Shown here piece by piece: positions 1 to 8,666 of a DNA stretch of 64,000 bases. The notes under the pieces are model-generated. The model made no database searches. It was not told where the DNA came from and was given only the letters and a program-made list of their open reading frames with translations. The position numbers and the translations under genes are program-made. The stretch is taken from contig OZ251577.1 of NCBI GenBank assembly GCA_965243805.1, positions 3,807,966-3,871,965 of the forward strand, given 5' to 3'. How positions within the stretch are numbered: position 1 is the first letter of the stretch; each line of letters opens with the position of its first letter. The DNA comes from CATQHQ01 sp965243805 (lineage in GTDB: Bacteria; Gemmatimonadota; Gemmatimonadetes; Longimicrobiales; Gaopeijiaceae).

Positions 1-2
1 TG

Positions 3-2159
3 AAGAAGGGCAAGCTCCTCTTCGACCTGAACGGCTACAAGTTGCGGGGCCGCTGGACGCTGGTGCGGACCAAGGGGAGCGACGACGGGCGGCACTGGCT
101 TCTGATCAAGGAGCGGGACGCCTACCAGAACCCCCAGGGAGGAACAGCCGACTACCCGGACGACTCGATTCTGTCGGGGCTCACGGTGGAGCAGCTGGGG
201 GCCGGGGGCGACTTCGGGGCCGCGCTTCGAGAGCGTTGCGCCGAATGGGGGGCAGCGGAGGCCCCCGTGCAAGCCGCCACGGTCCAGGTGATGACGGCGG
301 AGAGCAGCGACGAGCCCTTCTCCAGGGAGGGGTGGGTCTTCGAGATCAAGTACGACGGCTACCGGTTGCTGGCCGAGTCGTCGGGGGGCGCGGCGTCTCT
401 GGTCTCCCGCAACGGCAACGACCTGACGGCGACCTTCCCCGAGGTGGCGCGCGCGCTTCGGGGTCTTCCCTACCGGACGCTCGTCATGGACGGCGAGGTG
501 GTGGTGGCCGACGACGAGGGCATCCCTCGGTTCGGGCTGATGCAGAAGCGGGGCCGGATCGTCCGCCAGGACGCCGCGGAGCGCGCCGCGCTGCAGCTGC
601 CCGCCACCTACTGGGCGTTCGACCTGCTCGCCTTCGAGGGACACGACCTGCGGGAGCTGCCGCTCCTCAAGCGCAAGGAGCTGCTGAGCCAGGTCCTCCC
701 CACCGTCGGGCCGATCCGCTACTCGGAGCACATCGCCGAGCGAGGCAAGGAGATGTTCGGTCGGGTGGCCAAGCTCGGGCTGGAGGGCGTGGTGGGGAAG
801 CAGGCCGACTCGCCGTACGTGGCGGGGCGCAGTCGGGCGTGGCTCAAGGTGCGCCAGGTGCGCTCGGCCGACTTCGCGATCCACGGCTTCACCGAGCCGA
901 AGAGCGGGACGACGGGCTTCGGCGCCCTCCACTTGGCGCTGCGCGAAGGCGACGGCTTCCGGTACGCGGGCCGGGTGGGCACCGGCTTCTCCGAGGCACT
1001 TTTGAAGGAGCTGGGGGATCGCTTGCGGGCCCTGCCCGTGGCGGAGCCGCCCAGAGGGGATGACGTGCCCGCGACGGAGCGCGACCGGTGGGTCTCGCCG
1101 GAGCTGGTCGCCGAGGTGGAGTTCAAGGAAGTCACCGAGTCGAAGGTTCTGCGGCAGCCCGCCTTCGTGCGCCTGCGCCACGACAAGTCCCCCGAAGAGT
1201 GCGTGGCGTCCCGCGAATGGAGTCGGGCACTCCCGGAGCCCGCGCAACCCATCTCCCCCGCCCCGCCGCAACCGGTCCGCTTCTCCAACCTGGACAAGCC
1301 CTTCTGGCCTGAAGACGGCTACGCCAAGAGGGACTTGGTGGAGTACTACCGCGCCGTGTCGCCCTGGCTTCTCCCACACTTGGCGGACCGGCCCGTGGTG
1401 CTGACCCGCTACCCCGACGGCATCCACGGCAAGTCCTTCTTCCAGAAGAACGCGCCGGACCACGCGCCCGAGTGGATTCGGCGGATTCGGGTGTACAGCG
1501 AGGGGTCGAAGCGGGAGCTGGACTACTTCGTGGCCGAGGACTTGGAGTCGCTGCTGTGGGTGGCCAACAGCGGCAGCATCCCGCTGCACGTCTGGCACAG
1601 CCGGACCGCCGACCTGGGGCGCCCCGACTACTGCGTCCTGGACCTGGACCCCAAGGAGGCGCCGTTCGCCGAAGTGGTGAGGATCGCCCTTTTCCTGAAG
1701 GAGGTGTGCGACGAGATCGGGCTGCCCGCGTTCGTCAAGACCAGCGGCTCGACCGGGCTGCACGTCATGCTCCCCCTGGGACGGCAGGTCACCTACGAGC
1801 AGTCCCGGCGGCTGGGGAACATCCTGGCGCTGGCGGCGGTTCGCGAGATGCCCGACGTGGCCACCGTGGCCCGCCGACCCGAACAGCGCGACGGCAAGGT
1901 CTACGTGGACTTCGTGCAGAACGGCCACGGCCGGCTGATCGTGGCGCCCTACTGCGTGCGGCCCCTCCCCGGCGCTCCCGTGTCGGCGCCCCTGGAGTGG
2001 GACGAGGTGAACGGCGAGCTGGCGATCGCCGACCACGACATCAAGACGGTGCCGGAGCGCATGGCCCGCCGGAAGACGGACCCGCTGGAAGGGTTGCTCT
2101 CGATGAAGCCCGACCTCGGGCGGAGCTTGGCCGCGCTCCAGTCGATCTTGGAGAGGTGA
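3..2159 (+). CDS. ligD: DNA ligase D (LigD), 5'-truncated by window edge
   Basis: Multifunctional ATP-dependent ligase of bacterial non-homologous end joining, which normally acts with Ku. The frame is open from base 3, so the gene begins before the window. The first residues (KLLFDLNGYKLRGRW, then WLLIKERD) are the end of the 3'-phosphoesterase domain. The ligase domain follows, with the adenylated lysine in EIKYDGYRLL (codon at 348-350). The C-terminal half is the primase/polymerase domain, with the metal-binding pair in VLDLDP near 1636-1650. The order PE-ligase-polymerase is that of Pseudomonas-type LigD, not the mycobacterial order. No ku gene is visible here; it may lie upstream. The C-terminus is intact. 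Confidence 0.93.
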   Translation, partial: KKGKLLFDLNGYKLRGRWTLVRTKGSDDGRHWLLIKERDAYQNPQGGTADYPDDSILSGLTVEQLGAGGDFGAALRERCAEWGAAEAPVQAATVQVMTAESSDEPFSREGWVFEIKYDGYRLLAESSGGAASLVSRNGNDLTATFPEVARALRGLPYRTLVMDGEVVVADDEGIPRFGLMQKRGRIVRQDAAERAALQLPATYWAFDLLAFEGHDLRELPLLKRKELLSQVLPTVGPIRYSEHIAERGKEMFGRVAKLGLEGVVGKQADSPYVAGRSRAWLKVRQVRSADFAIHGFTEPKSGTTGFGALHLALREGDGFRYAGRVGTGFSEALLKELGDRLRALPVAEPPRGDDVPATERDRWVSPELVAEVEFKEVTESKVLRQPAFVRLRHDKSPEECVASREWSRALPEPAQPISPAPPQPVRFSNLDKPFWPEDGYAKRDLVEYYRAVSPWLLPHLADRPVVLTRYPDGIHGKSFFQKNAPDHAPEWIRRIRVYSEGSKRELDYFVAEDLESLLWVANSGSIPLHVWHSRTADLGRPDYCVLDLDPKEAPFAEVVRIALFLKEVCDEIGLPAFVKTSGSTGLHVMLPLGRQVTYEQSRRLGNILALAAVREMPDVATVARRPEQRDGKVYVDFVQNGHGRLIVAPYCVRPLPGAPVSAPLEWDEVNGELAIADHDIKTVPERMARRKTDPLEGLLSMKPDLGRSLAALQSILER

Positions 2160-2237
2160 ATCTTTAGTTAGAGAGGTGAGGCGCCCTAGCCAGGGGACGA
2201 GAGCCCAGCGGGGAGACGAGGCCCCCGCCGCCAGTGC

Positions 2238-3557
2238 CTAGTCGTTCAGCGGTATCCCGTACCTGCGCAGGGTGTTCTCGATCGTGGGACGCTCCAGCCG
2301 GATGCGGTCGTCGTTCAGGAGGCAGGAGAAGACGTAGCCGGCGCCCAGCATGAGGATGCCGACCAGGAAGCAGTACATGACCGCGCGGTCCGGGTAGGTG
2401 TCCTTGAGGTAGCCGACGTAGAGGGGGCCCACGATGCCCGCGGCGGCCCAGGCGGTCAGGATCGCGCCGTAGACCGCCGACATGCGCCGCGCGCCGAAGA
2501 CGTCCAGCACGAACGAAGGCATGGTGGCGAAGCCGCCCCCGAAGCAGAGCAGCACGTAGCAGACCAGCGCCGAGAAGATCCAGGGGTTCTCCTCGGTCAT
2601 GAGGAGGCCGAAGACGACCATCTGGCTGGCCAGCAGCACGCGGAAGACCTGGACGCGCCCCAGGCGGTCCGAAAGCAGTCCCCAGAAGAGTCGTCCCACG
2701 CCGTTGAAGAGCGAGCTCACCGCGATCAGCGTAGCGCCGTAGGCGGCCAGCGTGGCCGGCTCCAAGGTGGGCTGGGCGTACCCCCACACTTCCTGGAGCA
2801 GTTCGGACTGGAAGCTGATCACCGAGATGCCGGCGGCGATGTTGAAGAAGAAGACGACCCACATGATGGCAAACTCGGGAGAGGCCAAGTAGCGTCGCAC
2901 CGGCACCTGCCGACCGCCGTGGGACTCGCTGCGGCTGCGGGAGGGGGCGGTCCGCTCCATCGGCGTGCCCGGCGGGTTGCTCAGCACCAAGCTGCACGGC
3001 ACGAGGATGAGCGCGAAGAGCACGCCCAAGCCCATGAAGACCCGGGGCAGGTCGCCGTCGGTGTACTCCACCAGGAAGGGAGCGAACCCCTTGCTGAGGA
3101 GGAACGCGCCGACGCCGAAGCCCATCACCACGATCCCGGTCACGAGTCCCTTGCGGTCCGGGAACCACTTGGCCGCCGTGGCGACCGGCGTCACGTACCC
3201 GAAGCCGATCCCCGCGCCCCCGATGACGCCGTAGCCCAGGTAGAAGAGCGGCACCGACTCGAAGCGAAGCGCTGCCCCGGCGATGATGTAGCCGACGGAA
3301 AACATGAGGCTGCCGGCCACCGCCAGCTTGCGGGGACCGACACGGGGGAGCACCGATCCGGCCCAAGCGGCCGAGATGCCCAGCGAGAAGATGGCGATGC
3401 TGAACGCCATCGAGGTCTGGGAGTGGGTCCAGCTGTACTGACGGACCAGGAGCGTCCCGAAGTAGCTCCACGCGTAGACGGTTCCGAAGCACACCTGAAG
3501 GAGGGTGCAGAAGAGGGCGACCAGGGCGCGGGACCGCTTGGCCTGCGGCTTTGCCAT
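2238..3557 (-). CDS. OFA-family MFS transporter (oxalate/formate antiporter-like)
   Basis: Inner-membrane secondary transporter of 439 residues, the usual length for the 12-helix major facilitator superfamily. The N-terminal helix QVCFGTVYAWSYFG and the cytoplasmic loop AAKWFPDRKGLVTG are typical of the oxalate/formate antiporter (OFA) group, which moves small carboxylates. The substrate cannot be read from sequence. It is the last gene of a close-packed minus-strand run and starts 13 bp after the HAMP sensor gene, so it is probably co-transcribed with the sensor and the binding protein, which may report on its substrate. That functional link is inferred. Confidence 0.85.
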   Translation of the reverse strand: MAKPQAKRSRALVALFCTLLQVCFGTVYAWSYFGTLLVRQYSWTHSQTSMAFSIAIFSLGISAAWAGSVLPRVGPRKLAVAGSLMFSVGYIIAGAALRFESVPLFYLGYGVIGGAGIGFGYVTPVATAAKWFPDRKGLVTGIVVMGFGVGAFLLSKGFAPFLVEYTDGDLPRVFMGLGVLFALILVPCSLVLSNPPGTPMERTAPSRSRSESHGGRQVPVRRYLASPEFAIMWVVFFFNIAAGISVISFQSELLQEVWGYAQPTLEPATLAAYGATLIAVSSLFNGVGRLFWGLLSDRLGRVQVFRVLLASQMVVFGLLMTEENPWIFSALVCYVLLCFGGGFATMPSFVLDVFGARRMSAVYGAILTAWAAAGIVGPLYVGYLKDTYPDRAVMYCFLVGILMLGAGYVFSCLLNDDRIRLERPTIENTLRRYGIPLND

Positions 3558-3570
3558 GCAGTCTTCCCTG

Positions 3571-4338
3571 CTAGCCGGCGCTTGTGGGAGGCGCGCTGCT
3601 GCTTCGCCTGCGTCGTCGCTGCCGGGCCTCCGTGCTCTCGGCCATGTGGACGAAGAGGCGCGCCAGCTGCCCGACTTCGTCGTCGCGCTCCACGACCTTG
3701 CCGTCCCGGGCGCGGCTGGGGTCCGGGTGCCGCGCCAACTCCACCGCGAAGCCCAGCAGCTCGCCCAACGGCTTGGCCGCCAAGTTCACGAACCAGATGG
3801 CGGCCAGGACGCCGATCACCAAGATGATGGAGATCAGGTACGCCTGCTGGCCGATCGCCCGCTGGACCTTGAGGGCGACCAGGTCCGTGTCCATCCCCAC
3901 GCGGACGGTTCCCGCCACTCCGGCCAGGATCGGGCTGCCCACCTCAACGAAGTCGCCGATCCCAGGCAGGCTGCGCTCCATCGTCTCGGAGGACACTTCG
4001 TTCGACCTGATCTCCTCCTGGATCGCGTCGGGGATGCCGGGGACGAAGGTGTGGGCCAGCGCCTCGCCGGCCTCGCTGACGATGTAGATGTAGCGGATGC
4101 CTTGGAGCTCCCGGTACTGGTCGATCAGCGCTTGGAGGGTGGACATGTCCCGGTTTAGGAGGATGTCCACGCTGGAGTCGGCGATCGTCTTGGCGATGTT
4201 CCGGCTGTTGCTCTCGTACTCCTCCGACAGGTGCTTGTCGACGGTGTAGATGCACAGGATCGACGTGGAGATGACGATCAGGCCGAAGAGGGAGAAGACG
4301 CCGAAGAGAGTCTTTTGGAAGAGCTTGCGAACCTTCAC
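3571..4338 (-). CDS. Two-helix membrane sensor with HAMP domain and no output domain
   Basis: A 255-residue protein with a transmembrane helix at about residues 11-32, a periplasmic sensor region at about 33-165, a second helix at about 166-187 and a HAMP segment at about 188-235 (KPLGELL, then ERDDEVGQLARLF). It then stops after a basic, serine-rich tail. The layout is that of histidine kinases, phosphatases and chemoreceptors, but no kinase, cyclase, phosphatase or methyl-accepting domain follows. The GTG start lies 2 bp after the stop of the upstream binding-protein gene, so the two are almost surely co-translated and may form a ligand-sensing pair. The output partner would have to be encoded elsewhere. 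Confidence 0.75.
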   Translation of the reverse strand: MKVRKLFQKTLFGVFSLFGLIVISTSILCIYTVDKHLSEEYESNSRNIAKTIADSSVDILLNRDMSTLQALIDQYRELQGIRYIYIVSEAGEALAHTFVPGIPDAIQEEIRSNEVSSETMERSLPGIGDFVEVGSPILAGVAGTVRVGMDTDLVALKVQRAIGQQAYLISIILVIGVLAAIWFVNLAAKPLGELLGFAVELARHPDPSRARDGKVVERDDEVGQLARLFVHMAESTEARQRRRRRSSSAPPTSAG

Positions 4339-4340
4339 CG

Positions 4341-5804
4341 CTACGCCAGCCTCGCTTCCCAGTCGTCTAGCGTGACGAAGCGGCCTTCGTCCACGACGGT
4401 GTAGTAGACTCGTTGCAGCCCCTGGCGGCGCTCCGGGCCGAAGGAAATGCGTTCGCCCACGCCCAGGTCGTAGTCCTTCACCGAGAAGACCGCCTCTTCC
4501 AGGCCGGAGCGTTGGGGCGCGTCGCCTAGTCGGTTGAGGATCTCCACCATGAGCTTGGCGTTGAGGAAGCCCTCCAGGCTCACGAAGCTGTGGGAGAAGG
4601 GCGTGTATGGATCGTCGACGATCTCTTCGGGGACGGCTGGGTCGTAGCGCGCCATGAAGCTCCGGTACTCCTGCACGGCGGGTATCGCGTCGTCCTCGTA
4701 GCTGGGCACTACCTGGGAGTTCACCAGGAGGCGGGTGTAGCGGGGCGCGTCCTCTCGTCCCTCCGACAGCAGCTGCAGGAGGTTCTCGCTACCCACAAAG
4801 GAAAGGTTGGCGATGGGAACCCGCAACCCCAGGTCCACGGCGTCCCGGGCGAAGGCGGCGCACGCGGCGTAGGCGCCCACGCAGATCACCGCGTCGGGCG
4901 AAGCCGCCTGAAGGATCTCGACTTGGCGACGCATGGTGCCCGTGAAGCGCTCCCCCCGGCGGTAGGTGGCCTCGCCGGCGATCCGTCCCCCGTGCACGGC
5001 CAGCGCACGCCGAACCCCGGCCCAACCGCTGCGCCCGTAGGCGTCGGCCTGGTAGAAGACGGCGATGCGTCTGCGGCCGATGCGCACGAAGTTCTCCACC
5101 AGCCCGGCCGTCTCCTGGCGGTAGGAGGCGCGCAAGTTGAAGGCGAAGTCGCCGTAGGGAGGCTCCCGCTGGGGTTGCGCGCCGGTGAAGGGGAAGAAGA
5201 GGTAGACGTTCTCGTCCTGGAACTTCTTGAGGAGCGGCAGGACGCGGGTCACCGTGGGCGTTCCCACGTAGCCGAAGAGGAGGAAGACCTGGTCCTCGAT
5301 CAGCCGCACCGTGTTCTGGACCGACGGGTCGGGCTGGTAACCGTCGTCGTACATCTTCAGGACGATCTGACGGCCCCGGACGCCGCCGGCTTCGTTGACG
5401 TGGGTGAAGTACGCCTGGGCGCCCCGGTAGAGCTCGATCCCGAGTCCCCGGGACGGGCCGTTGAAGGCGGCCGAAACCCCCAGCACGATCTGGTCGTCCT
5501 GGGGGAGGGCGTCTCGGCGCGACGCGGGTCCTCCGGTGGCGGGGGCACCGGGGACGGTTCTTGGGGCGTCGCCGGGTGGGCGCGCCTCGTCCAGGGCCGC
5601 CGCCGAGGACTTCTTGGGAACGGCCAGCCAGGGCGCGGCTATTCCGCCAAGGCCGAGCCGCAGCACGGAGCGCCGCGTCAGCGGCTGCTCGCCGGTCCGC
5701 GGTTGCTCGCCGGATGGGCGGGTCGTCGTGTTCGGTTGATGTGGTTCGGTGCGGGATCGGCTCTTCATCCGCGGCCTCGCTGCTTTCGGTCCGCCGGGCT
5801 TCAC
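4341..5804 (-). CDS. Tat-exported periplasmic ligand-binding protein, LivK/Peripla_BP_6 family
   Basis: Extracytoplasmic binding protein of the branched-chain amino acid/amide receptor family. A Tat-type signal (TRRSVLRLGLGG) lies near residues 43-54, followed by a proline-rich spacer. The type I periplasmic fold starts at about residue 105 (IVLGVSAAFNGPSRGLG, ending near EARLA). An alternative ATG start is at 5768 and would leave a shorter N-terminus before the Tat motif. No ABC permease or ATPase is next to it, which is unusual for this family. Instead it abuts a HAMP sensor gene (2-bp gap) and an MFS carrier, suggesting a sensing rather than an uptake role. An 18-bp tandem duplication precedes the Tat motif. 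Confidence 0.85.
   Translation of the reverse strand: MKPGGPKAARPRMKSRSRTEPHQPNTTTRPSGEQPRTGEQPLTRRSVLRLGLGGIAAPWLAVPKKSSAAALDEARPPGDAPRTVPGAPATGGPASRRDALPQDDQIVLGVSAAFNGPSRGLGIELYRGAQAYFTHVNEAGGVRGRQIVLKMYDDGYQPDPSVQNTVRLIEDQVFLLFGYVGTPTVTRVLPLLKKFQDENVYLFFPFTGAQPQREPPYGDFAFNLRASYRQETAGLVENFVRIGRRRIAVFYQADAYGRSGWAGVRRALAVHGGRIAGEATYRRGERFTGTMRRQVEILQAASPDAVICVGAYAACAAFARDAVDLGLRVPIANLSFVGSENLLQLLSEGREDAPRYTRLLVNSQVVPSYEDDAIPAVQEYRSFMARYDPAVPEEIVDDPYTPFSHSFVSLEGFLNAKLMVEILNRLGDAPQRSGLEEAVFSVKDYDLGVGERISFGPERRQGLQRVYYTVVDEGRFVTLDDWEARLA
5681..5716. repeat. 18-bp direct tandem duplication, two copies
   Basis: Two adjacent 18-bp units (5681-5698 and 5699-5716) match at 14 positions. They encode a repeated GEQP motif just before the Tat signal of the binding protein. 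It is one of many short tandem duplications in the window. Confidence 0.7.
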
Positions 5805-5817
5805 GATGGGACGTGCT

Positions 5818-7893
5818 TCACGATGGGACGTCGCCGTTCAAGGTAGTGCCCAGGTTTCGCCGAATCAACGCGGCCGCGTCCGGATCGCGTCCCATGAACT
5901 CGCGGAAGAGCGCGTTGGGGTCCCGGCGGTCGCCCTGGGAGAGGACGGATTCCAGAAACGCCCGCCCCGTCTCCGGGTTCAGCACGCCCTCCTCCTCAAA
6001 GCGCGAGAAGGCGTCGGCCTCCAGCGTCTCGGACCACAGGTAGGAGTAGTAGGCGGACGCGTACCCTCCCCCGAAGAGGTGGGCGAAGGAAGGGAGCAGG
6101 TGGCGCTCCACAAAGCGGTCCGAGGGGACGAAGGGCCGAAGCGCCTGGGCGGCGTACTCCATCACCGGCGTCTCGGCGTCCCACGACCGGTGAAGCTCCA
6201 AGTCCAGGTTGGCCAGGGAGAGCTGGCGCATCTGGAACCAGCCGCCCATGAACCGGCGGGCGGCCAACAGTCGCTCCAGGGTTTCGCCGGGTAGCGGCTC
6301 GCCGGTATTGCGATGGCGAGCGAAGAGGTCCAGCGCCTCCCTTCGCCACGTCCAGTTCTCCATGATCTGGGAAGGCACTTCGACCCAGTCCCAAGCGACG
6401 TGGGTTCCGCCCCGCTCCGGGACCTCCACCCGGGAGGCCACATGGTGCAGAAGGTGGCCGAACTCGTGGAAGAGGGTGCGGACCTCCGTGTGGGTGAGGA
6501 GCGATGGGCGGTTGGGAGTGGGCGGCGTGAAGTTCCCGCCGATGAATGCCAAGTGCGGCTCAAAGTTGGCGGCGTCGGTGCGTCGGTTCGCGGGGCCGGC
6601 GGCGGATCCGCTCCCAGGCCCGCCGCTGATCAGGGGGTCCATCCACGCGCCTTGCCGCTTGGTGTCGCAGGGGAACCAGTCGGCGTAGAATGAGCCCAGG
6701 TGGAGCCCCGTTGGGTCCCGCACCTCGAAGTAGGCCACGTCCGGGTGCCAGACGGCCGAGTTGTCTGCCCGCTCCACCGAGAGGCCGAAGAGGCGGCGGG
6801 CGATCTCGAAGAGGCCGGACTGGACCTCCTCCAGCGGGAACCATGGGCGCAGAGTCTCGTCGTCCAGGTCGAAGCGCTCCTTGCGCAACTTCTCCATCAG
6901 GAACGACACGTCCCATGGCGCCAGTGCACCCAGGCCCTCGCGCGCGGCGCACTGCTCCAGCTCGTGGGCGTCCCGCTCGTAGTGGGGCCGGGTGGCGTCG
7001 ACCAGCTCGTCGAGGAAGGCTCGCACCCGCTCGCCGGACCTAGCCATTGCCGTCTCCAGGCGGTAGGCGGGGAAGTCGTCGTACTCCAGCAGCGCGGCGA
7101 TCCGCCGGCGAAGCTCCACCATCCGGGGGATCACGGGGCGGTTGTCTTTCTCGCCTCCGGCGCAGCGATCCAAGTAGGCCGCGTGGACCTCCCGCCGCAA
7201 CGAGCGGTCGGTGGCGTGCTTGAGGACGGCCTCGACGCTGGGCTGGTCGAGGGTGACGAGCCATCCCTCCAGGCCCCGGTCCCGAGCCCGCTGGGCGGCG
7301 CGCTCCAGGGCGGCGTCGGGCAGGGCGTCCAGCGCGGCGCGGTCGGGCAGCAGCTTTCCGTAGGCGGCCGTGGCCTCCAGCAGGTTGTCCTGGAAGCGCC
7401 GGCCCAGCTCGGAGAGCTCGACGCGCATCTCCTCCAGGGCGGCCTTCCCTTCTCTTGGCAGGTCGGCGCCTGCGCGGCGGAACTCCCGCAACGTCTTCTC
7501 CAGGTGGCGGCGCGGCAGCCCCTCCAGAGCCCTACCCTCGGGCGACGAAGCGAACGCTCGGAGGCGGCGGTACAGCCCCTCGTGGTGGAAGAGGGTGCTG
7601 CTGAAGCGCACGATCCGGGGCAGCGCGGCGGCGTGGACCTCCCGCAGCTCCGGCGTGGCGGCCACGTTGACCAGGTGCGACACCGGCGCCCATGTCCTGG
7701 CTACCTCCCGAGCGACGACGTCCAGCCCCTCCACCGTGGCCCAGCTGGGGGCGGCGCTGTCGTCCTCCCCCAGCTCGTCCAGCCGGCGACCGGCCCAGCG
7801 CAACGTCTCCTCCACAGCGGGCGCCACATCGCCGGGCGCGATCCGGTCGAAGGGGACGGGAAAGCGGCGATCATGGAGCGGGTTGGCGCTCAC
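5818..7893 (-). CDS. M3-family zinc oligopeptidase (oligopeptidase A/PrlC-like)
   Basis: Cytoplasmic metallopeptidase that degrades short peptides. The zinc-binding HEFGH motif is encoded at 6454-6468, within TLFHEFGHLLHH. The C-terminal fold motif AYYSYLWSETLEADAFSRF is also typical. No signal peptide is visible. The GTG start at 7893 is preferred over the upstream ATG at 7923 because it overlaps the hydrolase stop as GTGA and aligns with the family start (NPLHDRRFPVPFDRI). The protein has 691 residues, normal for M3A enzymes. Its position between a gamma-glutamyltransferase operon head and a binding protein fits a peptide-use operon. Confidence 0.92.
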   Translation of the reverse strand: MSANPLHDRRFPVPFDRIAPGDVAPAVEETLRWAGRRLDELGEDDSAAPSWATVEGLDVVAREVARTWAPVSHLVNVAATPELREVHAAALPRIVRFSSTLFHHEGLYRRLRAFASSPEGRALEGLPRRHLEKTLREFRRAGADLPREGKAALEEMRVELSELGRRFQDNLLEATAAYGKLLPDRAALDALPDAALERAAQRARDRGLEGWLVTLDQPSVEAVLKHATDRSLRREVHAAYLDRCAGGEKDNRPVIPRMVELRRRIAALLEYDDFPAYRLETAMARSGERVRAFLDELVDATRPHYERDAHELEQCAAREGLGALAPWDVSFLMEKLRKERFDLDDETLRPWFPLEEVQSGLFEIARRLFGLSVERADNSAVWHPDVAYFEVRDPTGLHLGSFYADWFPCDTKRQGAWMDPLISGGPGSGSAAGPANRRTDAANFEPHLAFIGGNFTPPTPNRPSLLTHTEVRTLFHEFGHLLHHVASRVEVPERGGTHVAWDWVEVPSQIMENWTWRREALDLFARHRNTGEPLPGETLERLLAARRFMGGWFQMRQLSLANLDLELHRSWDAETPVMEYAAQALRPFVPSDRFVERHLLPSFAHLFGGGYASAYYSYLWSETLEADAFSRFEEEGVLNPETGRAFLESVLSQGDRRDPNALFREFMGRDPDAAALIRRNLGTTLNGDVPS

Positions 7894-8666
7894 GGGGACA
7901 TCCTCGCGGCCCACGCAGTCCACGCGGCGGTCTCCCGCGCCAAGTCGGCCAGCACGCCCGCGGGGTCGCGGCCCATCCGTTTGGGCGTCTTGAAGGAGTG
8001 GTCGCCCCCCTCAACCAAGTGCAGCGACGCCCGGGCGCCGAGCGCTTCGAGCACGGGCCGCAGGAGGGGCAGGTCGGCCAAGCGGTCCCGTGTGCCTTGG
8101 TGGAACAGCATGGGACACGCGACCCGGGCCAGGTGGTCGGCCCGGTCGGTGGCTGGCCGCCCCGGCGGATGGAGGGGAAAGCCGAAGAAGACCAGCCCAG
8201 CCAGGTCCGGCATCGGCGTCCGTTGGGCGTCCCGGGAGGCGGCCAGCATCGAGATCATGCGTCCGCCCATGGACTTGCCGCCGGCGAAGAGGGGCAGGCC
8301 GTCCGCTTCGGCCTCTCCCGCCGCCAACGCCGACGCTGCCACGGCCAGGAGGCGACGAGCGGGATCGGGGCGGCGCCGACCCGCCTCCGCGTAGGCGAAG
8401 TTGAAGCGCAGCGTGGAGATCCCCTGGGCCGCCAGCGCGGCCGACAACGACTCCATGAAGGGATGGGTCATGGGCGCGCCGGCTCCGTGACCCAGTACCA
8501 GGAGGCACGAGGGAGACTCGGCCCGGGCGAGCAGGCCGGAGACGGGCGGGTGGTCCTCCCCGGCCACGACGAGGCGGCGAACCGGCGGCGGCGGGCGGCT
8601 TCGCTCCCCGCCAGTGGACCGGCTCGCGATGCTTTCCGCCCCGCCACGGGGCCTGCTACCAGGCAA
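7890..8666 (-). CDS. Alpha/beta hydrolase, KANL3/Tex30-like
   Basis: Predicted serine hydrolase of the dienelactone-hydrolase-like KANL3/Tex30 group. Visible elements are the oxyanion strand LGHGAGAPMTHPFM, the nucleophile elbow GGKSMGGRM, a late acid region GTRDRLAD and the histidine in GGDHSF. The substrate is unknown. The TTG start at 8666 overlaps the end of the gamma-glutamyltransferase gene by 11 bp; the first 30 residues are low-complexity and the true start could be further in. The stop overlaps the M3 peptidase start by 4 bp, showing translational coupling. Confidence 0.85.
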   Translation of the reverse strand: MPGSRPRGGAESIASRSTGGERSRPPPPVRRLVVAGEDHPPVSGLLARAESPSCLLVLGHGAGAPMTHPFMESLSAALAAQGISTLRFNFAYAEAGRRRPDPARRLLAVAASALAAGEAEADGLPLFAGGKSMGGRMISMLAASRDAQRTPMPDLAGLVFFGFPLHPPGRPATDRADHLARVACPMLFHQGTRDRLADLPLLRPVLEALGARASLHLVEGGDHSFKTPKRMGRDPAGVLADLARETAAWTAWAARMSP

